A stretch of DNA of 11,033 nucleotides from Pseudomonadota bacterium. Lineage in GTDB: Bacteria; Pseudomonadota; Gammaproteobacteria; Steroidobacterales; Steroidobacteraceae. The notes under the pieces are model-generated. The model was given only the letters and a program-made list of their open reading frames with translations. It was not told the DNA's origin and made no database searches. Numbering within the stretch: the first letter of the stretch is position 1; each line of letters opens with the position of its first letter. Positions 1 to 6,205 of this stretch are shown piece after piece. Location of the stretch: assembly GCA_021808195.1 (NCBI GenBank), contig JAKBCE010000081.1:1-11033 (forward strand), in the 5' to 3' direction. The position numbers were made by a program, and so were the translations under genes.

Positions 1-352
1 CGGAAAGCACACCGGCCCCGAACGCACCGGCCCCGCCTCCGCCGGACAGCACCAGGACGTTGACGGGCGCTCTGTCGGGCGAGTATTCGAGCCGGGCGAG
101 GTGCGATACCGTCCAGCGCCGAAAGTCCTGCTCCGTCATTTCTCCGGACCATCGGATGCCGGCCGGAAACCCGGCGGGGTGAACGCTCAAAGCGTGCGCA
201 GGTGGCGCGGGACGACGCGAGAGCGCTGCGCATGCGACGAGCAGCGGCGCGGTGCAGAGCCATAGGCCGAAGGCCCGCCATGCCGAGGCAGATCGGCACC
301 TCGATGCGCGGGTTGCGGATTTCGGCGCTCGCCCCGGTGACTTGTCGCGCAT
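1..352 (-). CDS. Patatin-like phospholipase, probable lipoprotein (5' part only)
   Basis: The minus-strand frame is open from an ATG at 352-350 to the left edge, giving 117 visible residues. Near the cut end is LSGGGGAGAFGAGVL (residues 102-116), the glycine-rich oxyanion-hole segment of bacterial patatin-like phospholipases (SGGGxxGAFGAG type). The catalytic Ser (GxSxG) and Asp would lie beyond the edge. Upstream, a hydrophobic stretch (about residues 27-40) ends in LVAC with Cys41, a plausible lipobox followed by a Pro/Ala-rich linker. I infer an exported, membrane-anchored lipid acyl hydrolase. The n-region before the hydrophobic stretch is long (about 26 residues, Arg-rich) and has no clear ribosome binding site. 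An in-frame GTG at 361 is an alternative start, and an ATG at 139 would lose the signal peptide. It is transcribed divergently from the ars operon. Family assignment is good; the start is uncertain. Confidence 0.72.
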   Translation of the reverse strand, partial: MRDKSPGRAPKSATRASRCRSASAWRAFGLWLCTAPLLVACAALSRRPAPPAHALSVHPAGFPAGIRWSGEMTEQDFRRWTVSHLARLEYSPDRAPVNVLVLSGGGGAGAFGAGVLS

Positions 353-375
353 CCAGAACACGGTCGGCGGTATGG

Positions 376-389
376 CTCACCGGCGTGAG
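376..389. promoter_or_regulatory. Short inverted repeat upstream of the patatin-like gene
   Basis: CTCAC-CGGC-GTGAG is a perfect 5-bp inverted repeat, centred about 30 bp before the patatin-like start. A weak minus-strand promoter guess (TTGCCG at 397-392 and CATACC at 374-369, 17-bp spacer) would place it in the spacer, where an operator could act. Both motifs are short enough to arise by chance in GC-rich DNA. Confidence 0.2.
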
Positions 390-467
390 ATCGGCAATAA
401 GTAGTGCTCACCGAGGCATCCGGCCGCCGGCCGAAGGCCTCCGGGAATTGCCGCCACACGGGTGGAC

Positions 468-499
468 TTGCATGGCGCACAAACTTCGATACACTTGAA
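468..499 (+). promoter_or_regulatory. Candidate ars promoter with overlapping dyad
   Basis: TTGCAT (468-473) and TACACT (490-495), 16 bp apart, make a modest sigma70-type promoter on the strand of the ars operon. The -10 box sits inside an imperfect dyad, TTCGA-N5-TTGAA (485-499). AT-rich dyads over the -10 box are typical operator positions for ArsR/SmtB metalloregulators, so arsenite-responsive repression is plausible. The binding protein is not encoded in the window. The local drop in GC supports a regulatory role. Transcription would start near 502, leaving a leader of about 125 nt before arsI. Confidence 0.4.
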
Positions 500-534
500 A
501 TCATGGAATTGATTCAGAGGCCGCATCGTCGCCA

Positions 535-599
535 GGCGCTTCAGCGCCGCGCGAGGTGCGCGCGTTGAACTCCCTGAGCGCTCGCCGCACGGTGCGGCG
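535..599 (+). other. Three tandem hairpins in the ars leader
   Basis: Three perfect inverted repeats follow one another. GGCGC-TTCA-GCGCC is at 535-548, GCGCG-AGGTG-CGCGC at 549-563, and CGCCGCAC-G-GTGCGGCG at 583-599; the last would fold with a 7-bp stem and a 3-nt loop. All lie between the candidate promoter and the arsI ribosome binding site (615-620). No U-run follows any of them, so none is a standard intrinsic terminator. They could stabilise the message, hide the ribosome site, or reflect GC-rich chance. Confidence 0.35.
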
Positions 600-626
600 G
601 ATGGCGCATTCGACGAGGAGCTCCCC

Positions 627-1109
627 ATGAAACGACTGCATGTCCACGTCGCCGTCGAAGATCTGGCGGCATCCGTTCGCTTCTATTCGGCCCTGTTCGC
701 GGCCGAACCCACCGTGCTCAAAGCGGACTACGCCAAATGGATGCTGCAGGATCCGCGGGTCAACTTCGCGATCTGCCAGCGCGGAGCCGCTCCGGGCCTC
801 GAGCATCTGGGCATCCAGGTCGAAAATCATGCGGAACTGGACGAGGTGTCCGCCCGCCTGAAGCAGGCCGAACGACCCGTCCTCGAGGAGGGCAAGACCA
901 CGTGCTGCTATGCCCAGAGCGAGAAGAGCTGGATCGCAGATCCCCAGGGCATTCTCTGGGAGACCTTTCTGACCACCGGCGAGAGCACGACGTACGGGCA
1001 CGATACGGTCCGATCGGCCATGGAAGCCGGACCCCAGTCGGCGTGCTGCGCCCCCAGTGCGCGCCCGGAGCTTGCGGCGACGGCGCGTCAGGGTTGCTGC
1101 GGGAAGTAG
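627..1109 (+). CDS. arsI: ArsI/CadI-type VOC metalloenzyme
   Basis: The product is a 160-residue vicinal-oxygen-chelate protein of the ArsI/CadI heavy-metal family. Characterised ArsI proteins are Fe(II)-dependent C-As lyases that demethylate trivalent methylarsenicals and degrade aromatic arsenicals; CadI-type relatives are cadmium-induced. The sequence shows candidate metal ligands His5 (or His7), His60 (EHLGIQV) and Glu112 (WETF). It also has the family's vicinal cysteine pair Cys93-Cys94 in TTCCYA, followed by WIADPQG. The tail beyond about residue 120 carries two more pairs, Cys140-Cys141 and Cys157-Cys158, as seen in many proteobacterial members. Start ATG 627 has GAGGAG at 615-620, six bases upstream. 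It is the first gene of an operon with acr3 and arsC, which favours arsenic over cadmium. Lyase activity is inferred from family and context. Confidence 0.85.
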   Translation: MKRLHVHVAVEDLAASVRFYSALFAAEPTVLKADYAKWMLQDPRVNFAICQRGAAPGLEHLGIQVENHAELDEVSARLKQAERPVLEEGKTTCCYAQSEKSWIADPQGILWETFLTTGESTTYGHDTVRSAMEAGPQSACCAPSARPELAATARQGCCGK

Positions 1110-1112
1110 GAG
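1108..1112 (+). promoter_or_regulatory. Ribosome binding site fixing the acr3 TTG start
   Basis: AGGAG lies seven bases before TTG 1120 and overlaps the arsI stop codon (TAG 1107-1109). It supports TTG rather than the longer in-frame reading from GTG 1057, which would overlap arsI by 53 bp and add an Arg-rich, non-family N-terminus. The overlap suggests translational coupling of arsI and acr3. Confidence 0.65.
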
Positions 1113-1119
1113 AACGCAA

Positions 1120-2199
1120 TTGTCTCGATTCGAACGGTATCTGACGCTCTGGGTCGCGCTGTGCATTGTCGTTGGCATCGTCCTCGGCAAGCTCTTGCCC
1201 GGCCTGTTTCACCTCATCGCCTCGGCCGAGATCGCCCAGGTCAATCTCCCGGTGGCGGCCCTCATCTGGCTCATGATCGTGCCGATGCTCGTCAAGATCG
1301 ACTTCGGCGAGCTGCATCGCGTCAAGGAGCACTGGCGCGGGATCGGGGTGACGCTGTTCGTCAATTGGGCGATCAAGCCGTTCTCGATGGCGCTGCTGGG
1401 ATGGCTATTCATCGGCCACCTGTTTCGCGCCCTGCTGCCGGCAGGACAGATCGACTCGTATATTGCCGGGCTCGTCATTCTCTCCGCCGCACCGTGTACG
1501 GCGATGGTGTTCGTGTGGAGCCAGCTGTCCAAGGGTGAACCGCACTTCACGCTCTCACAGGTCGCGCTGAACGACGTGTTGATGATTTTCACCTTCGCGC
1601 CCATCGTCGCGCTGCTGCTCGGCCTCGCCGCCATCACCGTCCCCTGGCAGACGCTGCTGCTGTCGGTGGCCCTCTACATCGTCATCCCGGTCGTCATCGC
1701 GCAAGCCGTCCGACGCGCACTGCTCGCCCATGGCGGCGAACCGGCGCTGCGCCGTCTGCTCGCGATCCTGCAGCCGGTCACCCTGGTGGCGTTGCTGGCG
1801 ACCCTCGTCGTGCTCTTCGCGTTCCAGGGCACACAGATCGTCGCTCAACCGCTGGTGATCGTCCTGCTGGCCGTTCCCATCCTGATCCAGGTCTATTTCA
1901 ACGCCGGACTCGCCTACCTCCTCAACCGAGCCCTGGGCGAGCAGCATTGTGTCGCGGCGCCCTCGGCGCTGATCGGCGCGAGCAATTTCTTCGAGCTCGC
2001 GGTCGCCACGGCGATCAGCGTCTTCGGCATTGGTTCCGGGGCCGCACTCGCCACGGTCGTCGGCGTGCTCGTCGAGGTGCCCGTGATGCTCTCGGTCGTA
2101 TCGATCGTCAATCGCACCAAAGGCTGGTATGAGCGGTCCGGCACGCCGTTATGCGCCACACCGGGGGAGCGCGGTCCGGACGGCCGAGGCCGAGCATGA
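1120..2199 (+). CDS. acr3: ACR3-family arsenite efflux permease
   Basis: This is an inner-membrane As(III) exporter of the ACR3 (bile/arsenite/riboflavin transporter) family, 359 residues from the TTG start. The N-terminus [13 protein letters not shown] is typical of the family, and about ten hydrophobic segments follow. Key motifs are [14 protein letters not shown] with Cys126, matching the essential cysteine of characterised Acr3 proteins; [15 protein letters not shown] (about 286-300); and [11 protein letters not shown] with Glu319, matching the conserved acidic residue of a late membrane segment. The last 25 residues are a hydrophilic tail. It sits 10 bp after arsI and overlaps arsC by four bases (ATGA). 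It exports the arsenite made by the downstream reductase, driven by the proton gradient according to family knowledge. Confidence 0.95.
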   Translation: MSRFERYLTLWVALCIVVGIVLGKLLPGLFHLIASAEIAQVNLPVAALIWLMIVPMLVKIDFGELHRVKEHWRGIGVTLFVNWAIKPFSMALLGWLFIGHLFRALLPAGQIDSYIAGLVILSAAPCTAMVFVWSQLSKGEPHFTLSQVALNDVLMIFTFAPIVALLLGLAAITVPWQTLLLSVALYIVIPVVIAQAVRRALLAHGGEPALRRLLAILQPVTLVALLATLVVLFAFQGTQIVAQPLVIVLLAVPILIQVYFNAGLAYLLNRALGEQHCVAAPSALIGASNFFELAVATAISVFGIGSGAALATVVGVLVEVPVMLSVVSIVNRTKGWYERSGTPLCATPGERGPDGRGRA

Positions 2200-3059
2200 C
2201 CCGGCGGATTCTCTTTCTCTGTGTCGCGAACTCCGCGCGCAGCCAGATGGCCGAGGGTCTTGCCCGCGCTATTCTCGGTGATCAGGTGCACGTGCTGAGC
2301 GCCGGCTCGCAGCCCACCCGGGTCAACCCGTATGCCATCGAAGCCCTGCAGGAATTGGGCATCGACATCTCGGACCACCGGTCGAAGTCCGTGGACGAGA
2401 TCGACACCGCGCAGCTGGATCTGGTCGTCACCCTCTGTGCGGATGAAGTCTGTCCGGTGCTGCCCGGCGGAACGCGCCGGCTGCACTGGCCGATCCCCGA
2501 TCCCGCCTCCTCGGACCCCACCCTCTCCGCCGAGGTCATGCGCGAGCGGTTCCGGACCGCCCGGGACGAGATCCGAGCGCGCATGAACATCCTGGCGGCG
2601 CTGCTCGAGCTGCCCGCCGGGCCGCAAGCCGGGGAGTTTCACGCCAGTATCCGCATCGCAGATCTGCCTCGGAGCGCGCGATTCTATGCGTGGCTGCTCG
2701 CGACATGGCCCAAGGCGTGGACGAGTCGGTACGCCACGTTCATCCGCGAGGATCTTCATCTGAACTTCGTCTTGCTCGTCTCAGACGCCAAGACTCTGCA
2801 TCACGACACGCTCTATCACCTCGGTATCGAGGTCCCCGACAAGGCGGCCGTTATCGACGCGTACCATCGCGCTCGCCACTTCGGTGCGTCGGTGGTCAAG
2901 CCTCCGCGAACCACCTGGAACGGCACACCATTGCATGAACTGTGGCTCGAAGACCCTGATGGCACGCTCATCGAGATCTACGCCCGATTGACGGCGCGGG
3001 AGCTCTCGAGCATGCCGCAGGATCAAGCGCCCGTTCTTCTTGCGCCACAGACCCCCTGA
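2196..3059 (+). CDS. arsC: Arsenate reductase (LMW-phosphatase type) fused to a VOC domain
   Basis: This is a 287-residue two-domain protein. Residues 1-140 are a low-molecular-weight phosphatase-type ArsC. The P-loop is CVANSARSQ (Cys9, Arg15), Asp102-Pro103 forms the general-acid motif, and Cys81 and Cys86 lie in [13 protein letters not shown]. The Cys9-Cys81 spacing equals that recalled for thioredoxin-coupled pI258 ArsC (Cys10-Cys82), whose third cysteine is Cys89, so a three-cysteine relay to thioredoxin is likely. Residues about 147-264 are a VOC domain with candidate metal ligands His149, His208 and Glu260. The His208-to-Glu260 spacing of 52 equals that in the upstream ArsI-like protein, but Trp241-Asn242 replace its Cys pair. 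ATG 2196 overlaps the acr3 stop; GAGG at 2186-2189 precedes it. The ArsC call is firm. The function of the VOC part is unknown. Confidence 0.9.
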   Translation: MTRRILFLCVANSARSQMAEGLARAILGDQVHVLSAGSQPTRVNPYAIEALQELGIDISDHRSKSVDEIDTAQLDLVVTLCADEVCPVLPGGTRRLHWPIPDPASSDPTLSAEVMRERFRTARDEIRARMNILAALLELPAGPQAGEFHASIRIADLPRSARFYAWLLATWPKAWTSRYATFIREDLHLNFVLLVSDAKTLHHDTLYHLGIEVPDKAAVIDAYHRARHFGASVVKPPRTTWNGTPLHELWLEDPDGTLIEIYARLTARELSSMPQDQAPVLLAPQTP

Positions 3060-3545
3060 TGAGGGCGGGCTCTGCCTCGAATACGGGATCGGCACCTGCC
3101 GCGTCAACGCACACGGCAGCAAAGCCGTGGTTCGGGAGTCAGGCTCGAGCCTGAAAGGATCCCTTGCGGCCGGCCGGGTGCGCGCAACCCGCAACGACCG
3201 CCCCTTGCAACGGTTCTCGTGCCCCCGGAACAGTGTGCACCTCGCACCCGCCTCGAGATCACAGGCGTCATCGCCTGCTGTTGCGCTGAGTGTCGCTGCC
3301 GAGGATCGAAAGCCCCGGCAGCCGAGCCGCAATGCGCGCATCCACGCCGATGCTCCACGCAGACCCCACCCTCAATTCCAGTGCTGCCGGGAGGCGCCCG
3401 CGGGGCAATCCCGATCACGGCTATCGGTTCGCGAAACGCGCAGTGAGCTCTACGTATTTCGTCGACTGCAGGCGGGCGGGATCATTTTCAGGTGGCGAGC
3501 TAAGGCGATCTTGGCATTGCGCCATGCGTCTCGCGACGTGGAGCC
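3060..3545. other. Intergenic region with hairpins between ars and exporter operons
   Basis: I see no convincing gene in this stretch: the open frames are short, lack family motifs and have poor start contexts. Structures seen are CACGGC-N6-GCCGTG (3112-3129), a 16-bp palindrome (3139-3154), CAGGCG-TCAT-CGCCTG (3262-3277) and GCTGCCG-N14-CGGCAGC (3295-3322). None is followed by a U-run, so ars transcription may end by Rho or continue. The exporter promoter should lie in the last 150 bp, but I could not pick a convincing -35/-10 pair. Confidence 0.5.
3139..3154. repeat. Perfect 16-bp palindrome
   Basis: TCAGGCTCGAGCCTGA equals its own reverse complement. It starts 79 bp after the ars operon stop and lies 391 bp before the exporter's first gene. 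As RNA it could fold as a 6-bp stem with a TCGA loop, right after another 6-bp hairpin (3112-3129). It may be an operator for a dimeric regulator or part of an operon-end structure. No U-run follows on either strand. Confidence 0.4.
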
Positions 3546-5144
3546 ATGCCAAATATCCTGCACAGTGTTCGAGGGCCGTCGAGAGAACCCGCGACGCAAC
3601 GGCATCTGAGGATCGCCACCGGCACATCCGCGGTGGTCCTGGCGTGCGCGTTGGCGCTGTCCGGGTGCGCCGTCGGCCCCCGCTTCGAGCGCCCGCCCGC
3701 TCCGGCCGGGACCGCCTTCCTCAGTGCGCAGCGGGCGCCCGACCTCGTGCCCGGACAGGGCGAACCGCCACAGCGTCTGGTCATGGGCCGTACGATTCCG
3801 GCTGAGTGGTGGGGGCTGTTTCATTCTCCGGCGCTGAACCACGTCGTGCGCGAGGCGCTCGCCGACAATCCGACGCTCGAGGCGGCGCGCGCGACACTTG
3901 CGCAGGCTCAGCAGAGAGTGCTGGCCGCGCGCGGCGCCTATTTTCCCCGGTTGGACATCGGCGCGAGCGCGCAACGCCAGAAGGGACCGGCGTTCGCCCT
4001 CGGGCTGCTGGGGATTCTGCCCGGCGCGCACGGACTGCCCACCTTCAATCTGTACTCACTCGGTCCGACGGTCAGCTACTCACCCGATGTCTTCGGACTC
4101 GAGCGGCGCGGCGTCGAAGCGCGACGAGCGGGAGCGGACCTCGAGCGAGACCAGCTGGCCGCGGCGTACCTGGCGATCACCGGCAACGCCGTCGATGCAG
4201 CGCTGAACCTGGCGAGAGTTCACCTGGAGATCGATGCGCTCACGCGGATCGTCTCCGACGACGAGCGGGATGTTTTGCTCGTGCGGCGCAAGTTCGCCGT
4301 TGGCCGCGCGCCGCGAACGGCCGTGCTCGCCGCACAGACCCAGCTCGCCAACGACCGCGCGCTGCTGCCGTCACTGCGCCAGCAAATAGCGGTATCCGAG
4401 GACGCACTGGCCGTGCTTGTCGGCAAGTCGCCGGGCCAGTGGCGAGCACCGACGTTCCGGATGGCGGACTTTCATCTCCCGGGCGCGCTGCCGCTCAGTC
4501 TTCCCTCCGCCCTCGTCCGCCAGCGGCCGGACATCCTGGCGGCCGAACAGCAGGTTCACCTGCGCAGCGCCGAAGTCGGCATCGCGACGGCGCGCCTGTA
4601 CCCCAGCCTTGAGCTGTCGGCCTCACTGGCCACTGCCGCATTGCGCCCCGAGGCGCTCTTCAGCAGCTCGAGCGGTGTTTGGGCGGTCCTCGGCGGACTG
4701 ACCGCACCGGTCTTTCATGGCGGCACGCTGCGGGCCGAGCGACGAGCGTCGATTGAAGCGCTCAAAGCCTCTCTCGCGCTCTACCGCCAGACGGTGCTCG
4801 CGGCATTTGGACAGGTCACCGATACGTTGCGTGCGCTCGGCAATGACGCCGACCGGGTCGCTGCCGAACGTCAGGCGCTCGATACCGCCAGAACCTCCGT
4901 TGAACTGCAGCGAGTGAGCTACGGAGCCGGACGCAGCAACGTGCTCGAGCTTCTGGATGCCGAGCGCGCATACCAGCAGGCTCGGCTCGGGTACGCCCGC
5001 GCAACCGCACAACGTTATGCCGACAGCGCGCAGCTGCTCGTCGCGCTCGGCGGCGGCTGGTGGCACAGCCCGGGCATGTGTCCAGGCCGATGTACGGCGC
5101 GTTCCGGATACGGGGATCGCCCCGAAGGAGTCGGACACCCATGA
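3546..5144 (+). CDS. NodT-family outer-membrane efflux lipoprotein (TolC-like)
   Basis: This is the outer-membrane channel of a tripartite exporter, 532 residues. A signal peptide ends in the lipobox LSGC with Cys41, followed by AVGPRFERP, the classic start of mature NodT-type lipoproteins. Two outer-membrane efflux (OEP) repeats follow, at about 95-290 and 320-505. Features include WWGLFHSPALNHVVREAL (about 88-105), ARGAYFPRLDIGASAQ (about 128-142) in repeat one and ATARLYPSLELSAS (about 347-360) in repeat two, SLPSALVRQRPDILAAEQQ (about 318-336), and YGAGRSNVLELLDAERAYQQAR (about 459-480). A tail of about 25 residues after the usual end is Gly/Arg-rich and unremarkable. The ATG has only a near-adjacent GGAG, and the n-region is long (about 25 residues), so the start is less sure than the family. 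It leads a five-gene operon and overlaps the adaptor gene by four bases (ATGA). Confidence 0.92.
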   Translation: MPNILHSVRGPSREPATQRHLRIATGTSAVVLACALALSGCAVGPRFERPPAPAGTAFLSAQRAPDLVPGQGEPPQRLVMGRTIPAEWWGLFHSPALNHVVREALADNPTLEAARATLAQAQQRVLAARGAYFPRLDIGASAQRQKGPAFALGLLGILPGAHGLPTFNLYSLGPTVSYSPDVFGLERRGVEARRAGADLERDQLAAAYLAITGNAVDAALNLARVHLEIDALTRIVSDDERDVLLVRRKFAVGRAPRTAVLAAQTQLANDRALLPSLRQQIAVSEDALAVLVGKSPGQWRAPTFRMADFHLPGALPLSLPSALVRQRPDILAAEQQVHLRSAEVGIATARLYPSLELSASLATAALRPEALFSSSSGVWAVLGGLTAPVFHGGTLRAERRASIEALKASLALYRQTVLAAFGQVTDTLRALGNDADRVAAERQALDTARTSVELQRVSYGAGRSNVLELLDAERAYQQARLGYARATAQRYADSAQLLVALGGGWWHSPGMCPGRCTARSGYGDRPEGVGHP

Positions 5145-6205
5145 CCAAACGTCGCCTGATCATCATCGCGGCAGTCGTGCTTCTGGGCTTGATGGGCGGC
5201 CTGACCTACTGGTGGCTGCGCCCCGGGCCCGCTCTGAACACCCTGATGCTCTATGGCAACGTAGACATCTGGGAAGTGCATCCGGCATTCAACGACTACG
5301 GGCCGGTCTCCCAGATGCTCGTCACCGAGGGCTCCTCGGTCCGCAAGGGGGAACTCATTGCTCGAATCGATGCGGCGCGCTACGTCGCCCGGCTCGCCGA
5401 AGCGCAGCACAGAGCCGCGAACCTCGAGGCCGTGTTGCTCAGACTGAAACACGGCTCGCGGCCGCAGGAGATTGCGAAAGCCCGGGCGACCATGGACAGC
5501 CTGCAGGCGATTTATCGCAACGCGAAGATCAATTACGCGCGCACGCTCAAACTCGTACCGCAGGGCATCGCATCGGTCCAGGATCGCGATGATGCACGGG
5601 CCGCTCTGCACGCGGCGCGCGGAAATTATCGAGCCGCTCTGGAGGCGTATCGGCTGGCTGTCGTGGGACCGCGGCAGGAAGACATTCTCGCGGCACGTAG
5701 CGCCTACCACGCCGCCGTCGCCGCACAGGCGCTCGCTGCACGCGAACTGACCGACACCAATCTGTACGCTCCGGCCGATGGGATCATCGAGGATCGCATC
5801 CTCGAGCCCGGCGACATGGCGTCCCCGAGCACCCCCGTCTACACCCTAGCACTGACCTCACCCCTGTGGGTCCGGGCCTATGTGCCGGAACCGGATCTCG
5901 GCAAGATCGCGCCGGGCATGCACGCGGTAATCACGACGGACAGCTTCCCAGGCCAACGCTACCGTGGTTGGGTCGGGTATATCTCTCCGGCAGCGGAATT
6001 TACGCCAAAAACCGTCGAGACCCCTGCACTGCGCACCCAACTGGTCTATCAGGTTCGCATCTATGCCTGCGATGCGCGCGGCGAATTGCGTCTCGGAATG
6101 CCCGCGACCGTGAAAATCGACCTTGCACGTCAGGCTCGAACGTCTGAAAGCGGGGCCCGCGCCGCGACACCCTCATGCGGAGACGACCATGGCCGAGGCG
6201 GGTGA
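5141..6205 (+). CDS. HlyD/YbhG-type periplasmic adaptor of an ABC exporter
   Basis: The product is a 354-residue membrane-fusion protein linking the inner-membrane ABC transporter to the outer-membrane channel. The parts are, in order: an N-terminal membrane anchor (about 6-26); the first half of a lipoyl-like domain, SQMLVTEGSSVRKGELIARID (57-77); a long alpha-helical hairpin (about 79-200) with the YbhG-like repeats RPQEIAKAR and PRQEDILAAR; the second lipoyl half, TNLYAPADGIIEDRILEPG (206-224); then a beta-barrel domain (about 241-328). The last 25 or so residues form a low-complexity tail that coincides with the start region of the next gene. Start ATG 5141 overlaps the nodT stop, with AAGGAG at 5125-5130. 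It overlaps the ATPase gene by 17 bp. The family is clear. I name no symbol because YbhG, YhiI and similar proteins are not distinguishable here. Confidence 0.9.
   Translation: MTKRRLIIIAAVVLLGLMGGLTYWWLRPGPALNTLMLYGNVDIWEVHPAFNDYGPVSQMLVTEGSSVRKGELIARIDAARYVARLAEAQHRAANLEAVLLRLKHGSRPQEIAKARATMDSLQAIYRNAKINYARTLKLVPQGIASVQDRDDARAALHAARGNYRAALEAYRLAVVGPRQEDILAARSAYHAAVAAQALAARELTDTNLYAPADGIIEDRILEPGDMASPSTPVYTLALTSPLWVRAYVPEPDLGKIAPGMHAVITTDSFPGQRYRGWVGYISPAAEFTPKTVETPALRTQLVYQVRIYACDARGELRLGMPATVKIDLARQARTSESGARAATPSCGDDHGRGG
6179..6182 (+). promoter_or_regulatory. Ribosome binding site fixing the ATPase start
   Basis: GGAG lies six bases before ATG 6189, inside the adaptor gene. It supports that start over the in-frame ATG at 6123, whose extra 22 residues do not resemble the N-terminus of an ABC domain. 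Confidence 0.5.

Noticed and set aside
202..498. Plus-strand open frame of 98 codons opposite the patatin-like gene
   Set aside because: It is the antisense shadow of the patatin-like 5' region plus the gap. It has an Arg/Ala-rich composition with no domain, and the opposite frame has both a lipobox and the patatin motif.
583..599. The 8-bp inverted repeat as an intrinsic terminator or attenuator
   Set aside because: No U-run follows, and arsI with a good ribosome site lies immediately downstream. It is kept only as a leader hairpin.
501..1190. Minus-strand open frame of 229 codons over arsI
   Set aside because: It lies antisense to a clear ArsI-like gene and its translation shows no family features. 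Long antisense frames are common in GC-rich genes.
3428..3456. TTCGCG-N17-TACGTA as the exporter promoter
   Set aside because: The spacing is right but both boxes match consensus poorly, so I do not list it as a feature.
3040..3609. Plus-strand open frame of 189 codons across the ars-exporter gap
   Set aside because: It overlaps both the arsC end and the nodT start in another frame. It has a low-complexity, Arg/Ser-rich translation, no ribosome site and no recognisable motif.
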